From RU20A sp042610495 (GTDB lineage Bacteria > Pseudomonadota > Alphaproteobacteria > Rhizobiales > Rhizobiaceae), in assembly GCF_042610495.1 (NCBI RefSeq), contig NZ_JBHGAP010000001.1, positions 186,001 through 250,000 of the forward strand: a stretch of DNA of 64,000 bases. The letters are read 5' to 3'. Of the stretch, positions 35,028 through 44,400 are shown in pieces; the first letter of the stretch is position 1, and each line of letters starts with the position of its first letter. The position numbers and the translations under genes were made by a program. The notes below the pieces were generated by a model, which saw only the letters and a program-made list of their open reading frames with translations, made no database searches and was not told the DNA's origin.

Positions 35028-35500
35028 TGTCGACGGAACAGGGTATCAAGCAGGTCAACCAGCGCGGCGCCGCCCGCCTTGCCGCCGTGCAGGCGCTCTA
35101 CCAGATGGAGATCAGCGGCACCGGCGTCATCGAGATCGTCGCGGAATTCGAGGAACACCGCCTCGGCCGCGAAATCGACGGCGACACCTATCTGAAGGCC
35201 GACGCCTCCTGGTTCAAGTCGATCGTGGCGGGTGTCGTGCGCGACCAGCGCAAGCTCGATCCGCTGATCGCCTCGGCACTTCAAGACGACTGGGCGCTGT
35301 CGCGCATCGATTCCACCGTGCGTGCCATCCTGCGTTCGGGCGTCTTCGAGATCCTGGAGCGCAAGGACGTTCCGGTGGCGGTCATCGTCACGGAATATGT
35401 CGAGATCGCCAAGGCCTTCTTCGAGGAAGACGAGCCGAAGCTCGTGCATGCCGTGCTCGACCGCGTCGCCAGGACCGTGCGCGGAGAGCCGCGCAAGTGA
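35024..35500 (+). CDS. nusB: Transcription antitermination protein NusB
   Basis: NusB binds boxA RNA with NusE (S10) to support rRNA transcription antitermination. The 158-residue protein is an all-helical NusB domain with the conserved ARLAAVQALYQME start and the DSTVRAILRSGVFEIL and VIVTEYVEIAKAFF helices. Two adjacent ATG codons (35024 and 35027) are possible starts. It overlaps ribH at the 5' end and the following MFS gene at the 3' end by 4 bases each, so all three are coupled. Confidence 0.95.
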   Translation: MMSTEQGIKQVNQRGAARLAAVQALYQMEISGTGVIEIVAEFEEHRLGREIDGDTYLKADASWFKSIVAGVVRDQRKLDPLIASALQDDWALSRIDSTVRAILRSGVFEILERKDVPVAVIVTEYVEIAKAFFEEDEPKLVHAVLDRVARTVRGEPRK

Positions 35501-36738
35501 CGGATCGCGCCGCCGGCCAGAGCCCCGCTTCGCTTGAGGGCTTCGCCAACGCGCGGCGCACCGTCTATCTCCTTGCCGCTGCCCAGTCGATCCTCGGCAC
35601 GGCCGGCCCCGTCGCCTTTTCCATCGGCGGCGTGGCGGGCTACCAGTTGCTCGGGCCCGACAAGGCGCTCGCGACTGCGCCGCTCACCGGCTACAATGTC
35701 GGTGTCGCCTTTGGCACCATTCTGGTTGCCGTGCTCTCTCGCTTTGCCGGCCGCAAGCTCGCCTTCATGGCTGGCGCCGGTCTCGGCATGGCGGGCGCGC
35801 TGATTGCGGCGATCGCGCTGTTCCGCCAGGATTTCTGGCTCTTTGCCGCCGGCCTGATGGCTATCGGCCTTTCCGGCGGCTTCGCGCAGAAGATCCGCTT
35901 TGCCGCGGCGGATGCCTCGCCATCCTTTTACAAGCCGCAGGCGATCTCCTGGATTCTTGCCGGGGGCATCATTTCCGCCGTCCTCGGGCCGCAGATCGTC
36001 ATACTCGCCAAGGATCTCTTCGCGCCCGTGACCTTCGCCGGCGCGCTGGTCGTGCTGTCGCCGCTGTTCCTCACGGCCATCATCTTTTTCGCGATGGTCG
36101 ATCTGCCGGCGCCGGGCGCGCATCCGGTCGCGGGGCAGGGGCCGGCGCGCCCCTTGTCCGAGATCGTCACCTCGCTGCGCTTCGTCGCCGGCATGGTCTG
36201 CGGCATCTCGGCCTACGCCCTGATGACCTTCATGATGACAGGTGCGCCGATCGCCATGGTGGTCGGCTGCGGGTTCTCCTCCGACATGGCAACGCTCGGC
36301 ATCCAGTGGCACGTGCTGGCCATGTTCGCGCCGAGTTTTCTCACCGGCCGCATCATCGCCCGCTTCGGCGCCGAGCGCGTCGTCGCCGCCGGCTTCGTGG
36401 TGCTGATGGCCTGCGCGGCGGTTGCCCATGCCGGTATCGCGCTCTGGAATTTCTGGGGCTCGCTGGTGCTGCTCGGCATCGGCTGGAACTTCGGCTTCAT
36501 CGGCGCCACCGCGATCGTCGCCTCCAGCTACCGGCCGCAGGAGGCCGACAAGGTTCAGGCCTTCCACGACATCATCCTCTTCACCACGGTCGCCACCGCC
36601 TCTTTCGCTTCCGGGCGCGTTTTGACCGCCTATGGCTGGGACTGGCTGAATGCCGTGGTCTGGCCGGTGGCGATCCTGTGCCTGCTTCTCCTTGGATTTC
36701 TTCATATTAGCGGGAAAACCCGCCGCCGGACGGCCTGA
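35497..36738 (+). CDS. MFS transporter
   Basis: The 413-residue protein has 12 predicted hydrophobic segments with a central polar loop near residues 205-225 (VDLPAPGAHPVAGQGPARP), as in the major facilitator superfamily. It begins with GTG at 35497, overlapping the nusB stop by 4 bases (GTGA). The ARAAADA-type loop after helix 4 and a GAPIAMVVGCGF segment are visible, but I cannot match it to a substrate class. Its coupling to ribH-nusB does not by itself imply flavin transport. Confidence 0.86.
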   Translation: MTDRAAGQSPASLEGFANARRTVYLLAAAQSILGTAGPVAFSIGGVAGYQLLGPDKALATAPLTGYNVGVAFGTILVAVLSRFAGRKLAFMAGAGLGMAGALIAAIALFRQDFWLFAAGLMAIGLSGGFAQKIRFAAADASPSFYKPQAISWILAGGIISAVLGPQIVILAKDLFAPVTFAGALVVLSPLFLTAIIFFAMVDLPAPGAHPVAGQGPARPLSEIVTSLRFVAGMVCGISAYALMTFMMTGAPIAMVVGCGFSSDMATLGIQWHVLAMFAPSFLTGRIIARFGAERVVAAGFVVLMACAAVAHAGIALWNFWGSLVLLGIGWNFGFIGATAIVASSYRPQEADKVQAFHDIILFTTVATASFASGRVLTAYGWDWLNAVVWPVAILCLLLLGFLHISGKTRRRTA

Positions 36739-36938
36739 CGCAGGCCCGTTGCCCACGCGATATCGAAAATTCATACGAACGTCATGCGAACCACACGGCG
36801 CGGGCTTGACGGCGCCGATTCGCGCCCGCACTCTCCGGCCACCGGAGGCCACAACCGCTTGAGGAGGCGGAGCCCCGGGAAGGGAGCAGGGCGACGGCCC
36901 GTTCAGCGCCGCACGCCCTTTTGGAGGTAAGTGCGACT

Positions 36939-39074
36939 ATGACCATTCTTCTGGGCGTAATCGCATGCGGGTTGCTGTCGGTGGTTTACGCCATCTGGGC
37001 AACGCAGTCGGTGCTGGCCGCCGACCAGGGCAATGCCCGCATGCAGGAAATTGCAGGGTTTATCCGAGAGGGCGCGCAGGCCTATCTCACGCGTCAGTAC
37101 ATGACCATCGCCATCGTCGGCGCCGTCGTCTTCGTCGCGGCTTGGCTGCTTCTTTCGGCCACGGCGGCGCTCGGCTTTCTGATCGGCGCGGTTCTCTCCG
37201 GTGCCGCCGGCTTCATCGGCATGCATGTGTCGGTGCGCGCCAATGTGCGCACGGCACAGGCGTCCTCCGTCAGCCTTTCGGCCGGTCTCGACATCGCCTT
37301 CAAGTCCGGCGCCATCACCGGCCTGCTGGTCGCCGGCCTCGCCCTTCTCGGCGTCGCCATCTATTACCTCGTGCTGACGCAAGGTCTCGGCCACGCGCCC
37401 GACAGCCGCGAAGTCATCGACGCGCTCGTGTCGCTCGGCTTCGGCGCCTCGCTGATTTCCATTTTCGCCCGCCTCGGTGGTGGTATCTTCACCAAGGGCG
37501 CCGACGTAGGCGGTGACCTCGTCGGCAAGGTCGAAGCCGGCATTCCCGAGGATGATCCGCGCAACCCCGCCACCATCGCCGACAATGTGGGCGACAATGT
37601 CGGCGACTGCGCCGGCATGGCCGCCGACCTCTTCGAGACCTACGCCGTCTCGGTGGTCGCCACCATGGTCCTTGCCGCGATCTTCTTTGCCGGCACGCCG
37701 GCGCTCGCCAATGCCATGAGCTATCCGCTGGCGATTTGCGCCACCTGCATCGTCACCTCCATCGTCGGCACCTTCTACGTGAAGCTCGGCACCAACGGCT
37801 CGATCATGGGTGCGCTCTACAAGGGGCTGATCGCCACAGGCGTTCTGTCCATCGTCGGCCTCGGCGCGGCCACCTCGCTGACCATCGGCTGGGGCGCCAT
37901 CGGCACCGTCGCAGGCAAGGAGATCACCGGCACCAATCTCTTCATCTGCGGCATTCTCGGTCTTCTGGTGACGGCACTCATCGTCATCATCACCGAATAC
38001 TACACCGGCACCAACAAGCGGCCGGTCAATTCCATCGCCCAGGCCTCGGTCACCGGCCATGGCACCAACGTCATCCAGGGGCTCGCCGTTTCGCTCGAAT
38101 CGACGGCGCTCCCGGCCATCGTCATCGTCGGCGGCATCATCGCCACCTACCAGCTCGGCGGGCTCTTCGGCACCGGCATCGCGGTAACCGCCATGCTCGG
38201 CATTGCCGGCATGATCGTGGCACTCGACGCCTTCGGCCCGGTCACCGACAATGCCGGCGGCATTGCGGAAATGGCGCATCTCCCGCCGGAAGTGCGCAAG
38301 TCCACCGACGCGCTGGATGCGGTCGGCAACACGACGAAGGCCGTAACCAAGGGTTACGCCATCGGCTCGGCCGGGCTCGGCGCGCTCGTGCTCTTCGCGG
38401 CCTATTCGAACGACCTCGCCTATTTCGCCGCGAATGGCGACCGCTATCCGTATTTCGCGGATGTCGGCTCGATCTCCTTTGACCTGTCCAACCCCTATGT
38501 CGTCGCCGGCCTCATCTTCGGCGGTCTCGTGCCCTACCTCTTCGGCGGCATTGCCATGACGGCCGTCGGCCGCGCGGCGGGCTCGATCGTGCAGGAGGTG
38601 CGCCGCCAGTTCCGCGAAAACAAGGGCATTATGGAAGGCAAGGTGAAGCCCGACTACGGCCGTGCCGTCGATCTGCTCACCAAGGCTGCGATTCGCGAGA
38701 TGATCGTGCCCTCGCTGCTGCCCGTGCTGGCGCCGATCGTCGTCTACTTCGGCGTGCTCGCCATCTCCGGCTCCAAGGCGTCCGCCTTCGCCGCGCTTGG
38801 CGCATCGCTGCTGGGCGTGATCGTCAACGGTCTCTTCGTGGCGATCTCCATGACCTCGGGCGGCGGCGCCTGGGACAATGCGAAGAAGAGCTTCGAAGAC
38901 GGTTTCGTCGACAAGGACGGCGTACGCCACATGAAGGGCTCCGACGCCCACAAGGCCTCCGTCACCGGCGACACCGTCGGCGATCCCTACAAGGACACGG
39001 CAGGCCCGGCGGTCAACCCGGCCATCAAGATCACCAATATCGTCGCCCTGCTGCTGTTGGCAGTTCTGGCCTGA
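36939..39074 (+). CDS. hppA: Proton-translocating membrane pyrophosphatase (K+-independent type)
   Basis: This enzyme hydrolyses pyrophosphate and pumps protons across the inner or acidocalcisome membrane. From the ATG at 36939, preceded by GGAGG at 36923-36927, the protein has 711 residues and about 16 hydrophobic segments. The pyrophosphate-binding motif GGGIFTKGADVGGDLVGKVE and the DNVGDNVGDCAGMAADLFE segment are intact. The class-defining GNTTKA motif has Lys467 where potassium-dependent enzymes have alanine, so it should be K+-independent and proton-pumping. A bidirectional terminator follows. Confidence 0.96.
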   Translation: MTILLGVIACGLLSVVYAIWATQSVLAADQGNARMQEIAGFIREGAQAYLTRQYMTIAIVGAVVFVAAWLLLSATAALGFLIGAVLSGAAGFIGMHVSVRANVRTAQASSVSLSAGLDIAFKSGAITGLLVAGLALLGVAIYYLVLTQGLGHAPDSREVIDALVSLGFGASLISIFARLGGGIFTKGADVGGDLVGKVEAGIPEDDPRNPATIADNVGDNVGDCAGMAADLFETYAVSVVATMVLAAIFFAGTPALANAMSYPLAICATCIVTSIVGTFYVKLGTNGSIMGALYKGLIATGVLSIVGLGAATSLTIGWGAIGTVAGKEITGTNLFICGILGLLVTALIVIITEYYTGTNKRPVNSIAQASVTGHGTNVIQGLAVSLESTALPAIVIVGGIIATYQLGGLFGTGIAVTAMLGIAGMIVALDAFGPVTDNAGGIAEMAHLPPEVRKSTDALDAVGNTTKAVTKGYAIGSAGLGALVLFAAYSNDLAYFAANGDRYPYFADVGSISFDLSNPYVVAGLIFGGLVPYLFGGIAMTAVGRAAGSIVQEVRRQFRENKGIMEGKVKPDYGRAVDLLTKAAIREMIVPSLLPVLAPIVVYFGVLAISGSKASAFAALGASLLGVIVNGLFVAISMTSGGGAWDNAKKSFEDGFVDKDGVRHMKGSDAHKASVTGDTVGDPYKDTAGPAVNPAIKITNIVALLLLAVLA

Positions 39075-39130
39075 GAGAGGAGCACCGGTATCGTCCCGAC
39101 GGGCGATACCGGCTGCACCCGACAAACAAA

Positions 39131-39162
39131 AAACCGCGAGGTTTGCGCCTCGCGGTTTTGTC
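39131..39162. terminator. Bidirectional terminator between hppA and bamE
   Basis: Perfect 11-base arms AAACCGCGAGG (39131-39141) and CCTCGCGGTTT (39148-39158) enclose TTTGCG. An A-rich tract lies left and TTTTG lies right, so it serves both converging genes. Confidence 0.88.
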
Positions 39163-39197
39163 GTTGGGGTAAAGGGGCTGGACCCCTAAACGCGCGC

Positions 39198-39728
39198 TTA
39201 CATGTCGTTGAGGATCGACCGGGCGATGCCCTTGCCGGCGCCGCCGGACAGGATCTGGCCAAGGAAGGTCTGTTCCTTGCCGCCCGTCGGCGTCGTGCGC
39301 GAGATCATGTCGAAGGGCTTGCCGTCCTTCAGCGTGTAGTTCGCGATGCGGGCGACATTGCCGTCCTTGTCGAAATAGATCGTCAGCACGCTCTGGTCCA
39401 CCAGCTGCGGCTTCATGAAGGCAACGGGGCGCTTGCGGGTCTGCGAGATGTAGAAGAACACCTCGTGGTCGAAGGTCGCCGTGGTCGATGGCGTGCCGAG
39501 CGAGAGCAGCACCTGCTCGCGGCTGGAGCCTACCGGCACCAGGGCCAGCGTCTGCTCGTCCACCACATAGCCCTGGTGAATGGTTTCGCCCGTGCCAAGC
39601 GCGCCCGTGCCGCTGCCGAGCATCGAGCTGGTGTTGCAGGCCGAAAGCGTGACTGCGCAGAGGGAGGCAATGGCGAATGTACGCAAAACCGTTCCGTTCG
39701 ACTTGAATGTGCGTTCCGTCAAGAACAT
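39198..39728 (-). CDS. bamE: Outer membrane assembly lipoprotein BamE (OmlA)
   Basis: BamE is the small lipoprotein of the BAM complex that inserts outer-membrane beta-barrels. Starting at the ATG at 39728 the protein has 176 residues; a lipobox LSAC with Cys31 ends the signal sequence. The mature part has the SmpA/OmlA fold, with LVPVGSSREQVLLSLGTPSTTA matching the family core. The C-terminal extension of about 50 residues after that core (KEQTFLGQILSGG) is typical of alphaproteobacterial homologues. It is divergent from the bc1 chaperone gene. Confidence 0.9.
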   Translation of the reverse strand: MFLTERTFKSNGTVLRTFAIASLCAVTLSACNTSSMLGSGTGALGTGETIHQGYVVDEQTLALVPVGSSREQVLLSLGTPSTTATFDHEVFFYISQTRKRPVAFMKPQLVDQSVLTIYFDKDGNVARIANYTLKDGKPFDMISRTTPTGGKEQTFLGQILSGGAGKGIARSILNDM

Positions 39729-39859
39729 CTCCCATGAACCGCAGCGGCTTTCCCGCCATTGCATTTCGTGCCTGCTTCGGTAAACCAGCTTCAGCCTTCA
39801 TGCAACACGGCGGACATGAAGCCCTTTAATTTCTGGATATCCAAAGCCGGGCAATTGTG

Positions 39860-40396
39860 ATGATTTTCGGACTCTTCGGCAAGAAAGCCGGCAATCGTGT
39901 GATCGTTGAGCGGCAGTATGCCGAATTGACCAATGGCGCGCGCCAGCCGGCACTCTACGAGACGCTGGGCGTGCCCGATACGGTCATGGGCCGCTTCGAG
40001 ATGATCGCCGCCATGCTGATCGTCTATTTCCGCCGAACCCGCACCTCCGGCCGCAGCGGCCAGGAAATCGCCCAGGAGATCATCGACGCCTTCTTCGAGG
40101 ACATGGACCACTCGATCCGCGAGCTCGGCGTCGGCGATGTCGCGGTGCCGAAGCGCATGAAGAAATTCGCCGGCATGTTCTACGGCCGGCTGGAATCCTA
40201 TGCCAAGGCGATGGATGATAGCGATTTGCAGGCGCTCGCCGAGGCGCTGAAGCGCAACATGCACCCCGAGGCCGGCGACGACGCCCCTGACATGGCGGGT
40301 CTGGCTTCCTATCTGATGCGGGTGGAAGCGGTGTTTTCCGCCCTGCCGGAAGAGGATGTCGAGCATGGCCGCGTCGCGCCGCCGCCGGCAGCCTGA
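39860..40396 (+). CDS. Ubiquinol-cytochrome c chaperone (Cbp3/UQCC1 family)
   Basis: The 178-residue protein belongs to the family related to mitochondrial Cbp3/UQCC1, which helps assemble cytochrome b into the bc1 complex. The conserved DTVMGRFEMIAAMLIVYFRRTR region lies near residues 50-70, followed by FFEDMDHSIRELGVGDVAVPKRMKKFAGMFYGR-type sequence in the centre. A GTG at 39857 and the ATG at 39860 are both possible starts. DUF177 follows after 28 bases in the same direction, a pairing seen widely in alphaproteobacteria. Confidence 0.88.
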   Translation: MIFGLFGKKAGNRVIVERQYAELTNGARQPALYETLGVPDTVMGRFEMIAAMLIVYFRRTRTSGRSGQEIAQEIIDAFFEDMDHSIRELGVGDVAVPKRMKKFAGMFYGRLESYAKAMDDSDLQALAEALKRNMHPEAGDDAPDMAGLASYLMRVEAVFSALPEEDVEHGRVAPPPAA

Positions 40397-40424
40397 CGCC
40401 GGCTGACTTTTAAGGATCAAGAAC

Positions 40425-40982
40425 ATGAAGGACATCAAGGTCCCCTTCGCCTGGGAGGTCCGTGTGGGCCACATCTCGGCCAATCCCGTTTCCGTGTCGC
40501 TGAAGGCAGACGAGAAGGAACGCGCGGCACTCGCCCGCTTCTGGGAGATCGAGGCCGTGGAAAAGCTCGAGGCCGATCTGCAGCTGACCCGCTGGAAAAG
40601 GGACGGGGTGAAAATGAAGGGGATCGTGCGCGCCCGCATCGAGCAGGCCTGCGTCGTCTCGCTGGAGCCGGTCTTTTCCGATATCCGGGAAGAGGTGGAG
40701 GTCGTCTTCGTGCCGGAGGGCTCGAAGCTCGCCCGCATTCCCGCCAATGATTCCGGCGAGATGATTCTCGATCCGGATGGGCCGGATCTCCCCGAACTCT
40801 TCACGGGCGATTCGATCGATGTCGGTGCGGCGGTCGCCGAACAGGTGGCGCTCGCCATCGATCCCTATCCGCGAAAGCCGGGCGCGAGTTTCGGCGAGCG
40901 CATCGAAAGCACCGCAACCGACGACAAGAAGCCCAATCCCTTCGCTGTTTTGCAGGGGCTGAAGGGCAAGGACCAGGGCTGA
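40425..40982 (+). CDS. DUF177/YceD family protein
   Basis: The 185-residue protein belongs to the YceD/DUF177 family, linked in other bacteria to ribosomal RNA metabolism and usually encoded next to rpmF and plsX. The central RARIEQACVVSLEPV segment carries the family's conserved cysteine, and the C-terminal LALAIDPYPRKPGA region is also conserved. Here no rpmF lies between it and plsX, as is normal in rhizobia. The C terminus contains a lysine-rich tail. Confidence 0.88.
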   Translation: MKDIKVPFAWEVRVGHISANPVSVSLKADEKERAALARFWEIEAVEKLEADLQLTRWKRDGVKMKGIVRARIEQACVVSLEPVFSDIREEVEVVFVPEGSKLARIPANDSGEMILDPDGPDLPELFTGDSIDVGAAVAEQVALAIDPYPRKPGASFGERIESTATDDKKPNPFAVLQGLKGKDQG

Positions 40983-41179
40983 GCCCATCTGGACAAGCCA
41001 TCGCCGGCAGGCCGCGACAATTGGGTTGTCAGCCGAAGGAAAAGCGGTATTTTGGCGCGGCTTGAGCCCCCTCGGCCGGCCACGCTCCTGCTGGCAGCCG
41101 TCATCCGACCATCGGCCGGCGCGCGCCTCACTTGTCGAAGGTCAAGGGCGCAGCAGCGGGCAATAAGGAACAGACACGC

Positions 41180-42238
41180 GTGGTGAGAATTTCTCTCGAT
41201 GTGATGGGAGGCGACTTCGGCCCGAAGGTCGTGATACCGGGCGCCGCGCGCGCGCTCGAACGCCATCCCGACATCCGCTTTTCGCTGTTCGGCATCGAGG
41301 CGGAGGTTCTGCCCCTTCTCGAGCAGTTCCCCAAGCTCAAGGCCGCAAGCACCTTCCACGCCACCGAACTCGCCATTGCCATGGATGAAAAGCCGAGCCA
41401 GGCCCTGCGCCGCGGTCGTGGCAAGTCCAGCATGTGGCAGGCGATCGATGCGGTGAACACCGGCGAGGCCGACGTCATCGTCTCCGCGGGCAATACCGGC
41501 GCGCTGATGGCGATGGCGATGTTCTGTCTGCGCACCATGCCCGGCATCCAGCGCCCCGCGCTCGCCGCCGTCTGGCCGACGCTGAAGGGCGAGAGCATCG
41601 TGCTTGATGTCGGCGCCACCATCGGCGCAGACGCCCGCCAGCTCATGGATTTCGCCCTGATGGGCGGCGCCATGGCCCGCGCCCTCTTCGAGCTCGACCG
41701 TCCGACCCTCGGTCTCCTCAATGTCGGCGTCGAGGAGATCAAGGGCCAGGAAGAGGTCAAGGAGGCCGGTCGCCTGCTGCGCGAGGCCAATCTCGACAAT
41801 ATCGACTATTACGGCTTCGTCGAAGGCGACGATATCGGGCGTGGCACGGTGGATGTCGTCGTCACCGAAGGCTTTTCGGGCAATATCGCCCTGAAGTCCG
41901 CCGAGGGCACAGCCCGCCAGATCGCCGAATATCTGCGCGCCGCCATGTCGCGCACGCTGATGGCCAAGCTCGGCTACCTGCTTGCCAAGGGCGCCTTCGA
42001 CCGCCTGCGGGAGAAGATGGATCCGCGCAAGGTCAACGGCGCCGTCTTCCTGGGCCTGAACGGCATCGTCATCAAGAGCCATGGCGGCACCGATGCCGAA
42101 GGCTTCGCCGCTGCCGTCGATGTCGGCTACGACATGGTCCGCAACGGGCTGAAGGCCAAGATCGAAAACGATTTGCAGAGACTCCATGTCGAGGATGAGG
42201 CTCAGCCAGCCCCCGGCGACGTGGCCAGCGAGGTTTGA
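41180..42238 (+). CDS. plsX: Phosphate acyltransferase PlsX
   Basis: PlsX makes acyl-phosphate from acyl-ACP for phosphatidic acid synthesis. The GTG at 41180, preceded by AAGGAA at 41165-41170, gives the usual N terminus MVRISLDVMGGDFGP; reading from a TTG at 41132 would add 16 unlikely residues. The resulting protein is 352 residues. Conserved segments include VIVSAGNTGALMAMA and DVGATIGADARQLMDFALMG. fabH starts 4 bases after its stop, so the two lipid genes are coupled. Confidence 0.94.
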   Translation: MVRISLDVMGGDFGPKVVIPGAARALERHPDIRFSLFGIEAEVLPLLEQFPKLKAASTFHATELAIAMDEKPSQALRRGRGKSSMWQAIDAVNTGEADVIVSAGNTGALMAMAMFCLRTMPGIQRPALAAVWPTLKGESIVLDVGATIGADARQLMDFALMGGAMARALFELDRPTLGLLNVGVEEIKGQEEVKEAGRLLREANLDNIDYYGFVEGDDIGRGTVDVVVTEGFSGNIALKSAEGTARQIAEYLRAAMSRTLMAKLGYLLAKGAFDRLREKMDPRKVNGAVFLGLNGIVIKSHGGTDAEGFAAAVDVGYDMVRNGLKAKIENDLQRLHVEDEAQPAPGDVASEV

Positions 42239-42242
42239 TTTC

Positions 42243-43214
42243 ATGATCCGTTCCGTCGTCAGAGGCTTCGGGGCCGCGCTCCCGAAGCGCGTCCTGACCA
42301 ATAAAGAGCTCGAAGGCATGGTGGAGACGTCGGACGACTGGATCGTCCAGCGCACCGGCATCCATAAGCGCTACATCGCCGGCGAAGGCGAGACGACGTC
42401 CTCGCTCGGCGAGGCGGCTGCGCGCGCGGCACTCGACCGCGCCGGCCTGACGCCCGACGATATCGACCTGATCGTCTGCGCAACCTCCACGCCGGACAAC
42501 ACCTTCCCGGCCACCGCCGTCAATATCCAGAACCGCCTCGGCATCCATCATGGCGCAGCCTTCGACGTGCAGGCCGTCTGCACCGGCTTCATCTATGCCG
42601 TCACGACCGCGGATGCCTATATCCGCGGTGGTCTGGCCAAGCGCGCGCTGGTGATCGGGGCGGAAACCTTTTCCCGCATCCTTGACTGGAACGACCGCAC
42701 GACCTGCGTCCTCTTCGGCGACGGTGCCGGCGCCATCGTGCTGGAAGCGGCCGAAGGGGCAGGCAGCAACGACGATCGCGGTGTCCTGACGGCAAAGCTG
42801 CGCTCCGATGGCGCCCACAAGGACAAGCTCTATGTGGATGGCGGTCCGTCGACCACCGGCACGGTCGGTCATCTGCGTATGGAAGGCCGCGAGGTCTTCA
42901 AGCATGCCGTCGGCATGATCACCGACGTGATCGACGATGCCTTTGCTGCCACCGGCACGACGGCCGACGATCTCGACTGGCTGGTCCCGCACCAGGCCAA
43001 CCGTCGTATCATCGACGCCTCCGCCAAGAAGCTCGGAATTCCCGCCGAGAAGGTCGTGGTCACCGTCGATCAGCACGGCAACACGTCCGCCGCCTCCATT
43101 CCGCTGGCGCTGAGCGTGGCTGCCGCCGATGGCCGCATCAAGCAGGGCGACCTCGTCATGCTCGAGGCCATGGGCGGGGGCTTCACCTGGGGCTCGGTGC
43201 TGCTGCGCTGGTAG
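42243..43214 (+). CDS. fabH: 3-oxoacyl-ACP synthase III
   Basis: FabH starts fatty acid synthesis by condensing acetyl-CoA with malonyl-ACP. From the ATG at 42243 the protein has 323 residues. The catalytic triad is visible: Cys113 in DVQAVCTGFIYAV, the His of LVPHQANRRI and the Asn of HGNTSAASIPLAL. It begins 4 bases after plsX. ihfA lies 106 bases downstream and may have its own promoter. Confidence 0.96.
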   Translation: MIRSVVRGFGAALPKRVLTNKELEGMVETSDDWIVQRTGIHKRYIAGEGETTSSLGEAAARAALDRAGLTPDDIDLIVCATSTPDNTFPATAVNIQNRLGIHHGAAFDVQAVCTGFIYAVTTADAYIRGGLAKRALVIGAETFSRILDWNDRTTCVLFGDGAGAIVLEAAEGAGSNDDRGVLTAKLRSDGAHKDKLYVDGGPSTTGTVGHLRMEGREVFKHAVGMITDVIDDAFAATGTTADDLDWLVPHQANRRIIDASAKKLGIPAEKVVVTVDQHGNTSAASIPLALSVAAADGRIKQGDLVMLEAMGGGFTWGSVLLRW

Positions 43215-43250
43215 CCGAAAGTTATGATGCAACAGATGCTTGCACGGTGC

Positions 43251-43278
43251 TTGACCGCACGGTTCAACGACAATAGTC
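43251..43278 (+). promoter_or_regulatory. Candidate sigma-70 promoter for ihfA
   Basis: TTGACC at 43251-43256 is followed 16 bases later by AATAGT at 43273-43278. The -35 is good; the -10 is weak. The spacing to the ihfA start at 43321 gives a short leader of about 35 bases. Confidence 0.35.
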
Positions 43279-43320
43279 TTGCCCTTCAGGGACAATCATA
43301 AGCGAAAAATCGGTGATACG

Positions 43321-43659
43321 ATGAGCGGTAAGACGGTAACGCGGGCGGATCTGGCAGAATCTGTTTTTCGCAAGGTGGGCCTGTCGCGCACGGAATCGGC
43401 CGAGCTGGTCGAAACGGTCATCGATGAAATCTGCAACGCGATCGTCCGCGGCGAGAGCGTCAAGCTCTCTTCCTTCGCGACCTTCCAGGTGCGGGACAAG
43501 AACGAGCGGATCGGCCGCAACCCGAAGACGGGTGAGGAAGTGCCGATTTCCCCGCGCCGCGTCATGACCTTCAAGGCCTCCAACGTGCTCAAGCAGCGTG
43601 TTCTGAAGGCGCATCTGGCCCGCAAGGCCAAGCAGAAGCCGGCCGCACCCGCCCCTTAA
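43321..43659 (+). CDS. ihfA: Integration host factor subunit alpha
   Basis: IHF is a DNA-bending heterodimer; this 112-residue protein is the alpha subunit. The start at 43321 gives MSGKTVTRADLAESVF. The DNA-binding arm is recognisable as RIGRNPKTGEEVPISPRRVMTFKAS, containing the intercalating proline region. The C-terminal tail is lysine/alanine/proline-rich (AKQKPAAPAP) and longer than in E. coli. Position after plsX-fabH and before a MerR regulator is conserved in Rhizobiales. ihfB is not in the window. Confidence 0.95.
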   Translation: MSGKTVTRADLAESVFRKVGLSRTESAELVETVIDEICNAIVRGESVKLSSFATFQVRDKNERIGRNPKTGEEVPISPRRVMTFKASNVLKQRVLKAHLARKAKQKPAAPAP

Positions 43660-43836
43660 GCGCTGAGCCCGCCTTTTCAGCCGGCACGCGCGGCATGCAG
43701 CGTGCAAAAGCGGTTGAAATCCTCCAAACAACTCGTTGAAATAGCCACGATTCGTGCGAAGCATGAGATGGCGGTGTGCAGACGTGCGAGTCGCGCGGCC
43801 GCAGGCCTGCTTGCGGTCAGGATTGACGAGGACCCG

Positions 43837-44376
43837 ATGGAAAAGAGCCCGGATGCATTTCGCACCATCAGCGAGGTGGCGGATGATCTCGATCTGCCGC
43901 AGCACGTGCTGCGCTTCTGGGAAACGCGGTTTCAACAGATCCGGCCGATGAAGCGCGGCGGCGGGCGGCGCTATTATCGCCCCGAAGATGTCGATCTCCT
44001 CAAGGGCATCCGCCATCTTCTCTACGACCACGGCTACACCATCAAGGGCGTGCAGAAGCTCTTGAAGACCAACGGCAACCGATTCGTTGCGGCAATCGCC
44101 AGCGGCGACCTCGCAACCGTGGAAGCGCTTGCCGCCGCCTCGAACCACGAGGAGCCGCAAGCGCCGAAGGCGGGGCTCTCCGAGGAGGACCAGATCGTCG
44201 GCCGCGCCAAGACGCCGGCCACCCGCCGCTTCTTCGGCTTCGGTCCGCAAGCCCAGGACGACATGTCCGAAATATCGCTCGGCAAGTCGTCGGTCGGCAA
44301 GGAAGACCGAGCACTCCTGCAGGAAGCGCTCTACGATCTCCTCGAATGCAAGCGTCTCCTCGACCAGGTCCGCTGA
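43837..44376 (+). CDS. MerR family transcriptional regulator
   Basis: The 179-residue protein has an N-terminal MerR winged helix: FRTISEVADDLDLPQHVLRFWETRF (about 7-31) and RRYYRPEDVDLLKGIRHLLYDHGYTIKGVQ (about 42-71). No metal-binding cysteine cluster follows. The C-terminal half is alanine-rich, with a final helix ALLQEALYDLLECKRLLDQ that could dimerise. The ATG at 43837 is preferred; an upstream in-frame start would add 45 residues without similarity. It is the usual alphaproteobacterial MerR gene after ihfA. Its target is unknown. Confidence 0.88.
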   Translation: MEKSPDAFRTISEVADDLDLPQHVLRFWETRFQQIRPMKRGGGRRYYRPEDVDLLKGIRHLLYDHGYTIKGVQKLLKTNGNRFVAAIASGDLATVEALAAASNHEEPQAPKAGLSEEDQIVGRAKTPATRRFFGFGPQAQDDMSEISLGKSSVGKEDRALLQEALYDLLECKRLLDQVR

Positions 44377-44400
44377 TCGCCGAAGGCCTTCGCCGTTCCG

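Noticed and set aside
36903..39125. Long minus-strand frame opposite hppA
   Set aside because: Gly/Asp/Arg-rich shadow of the pyrophosphatase gene.
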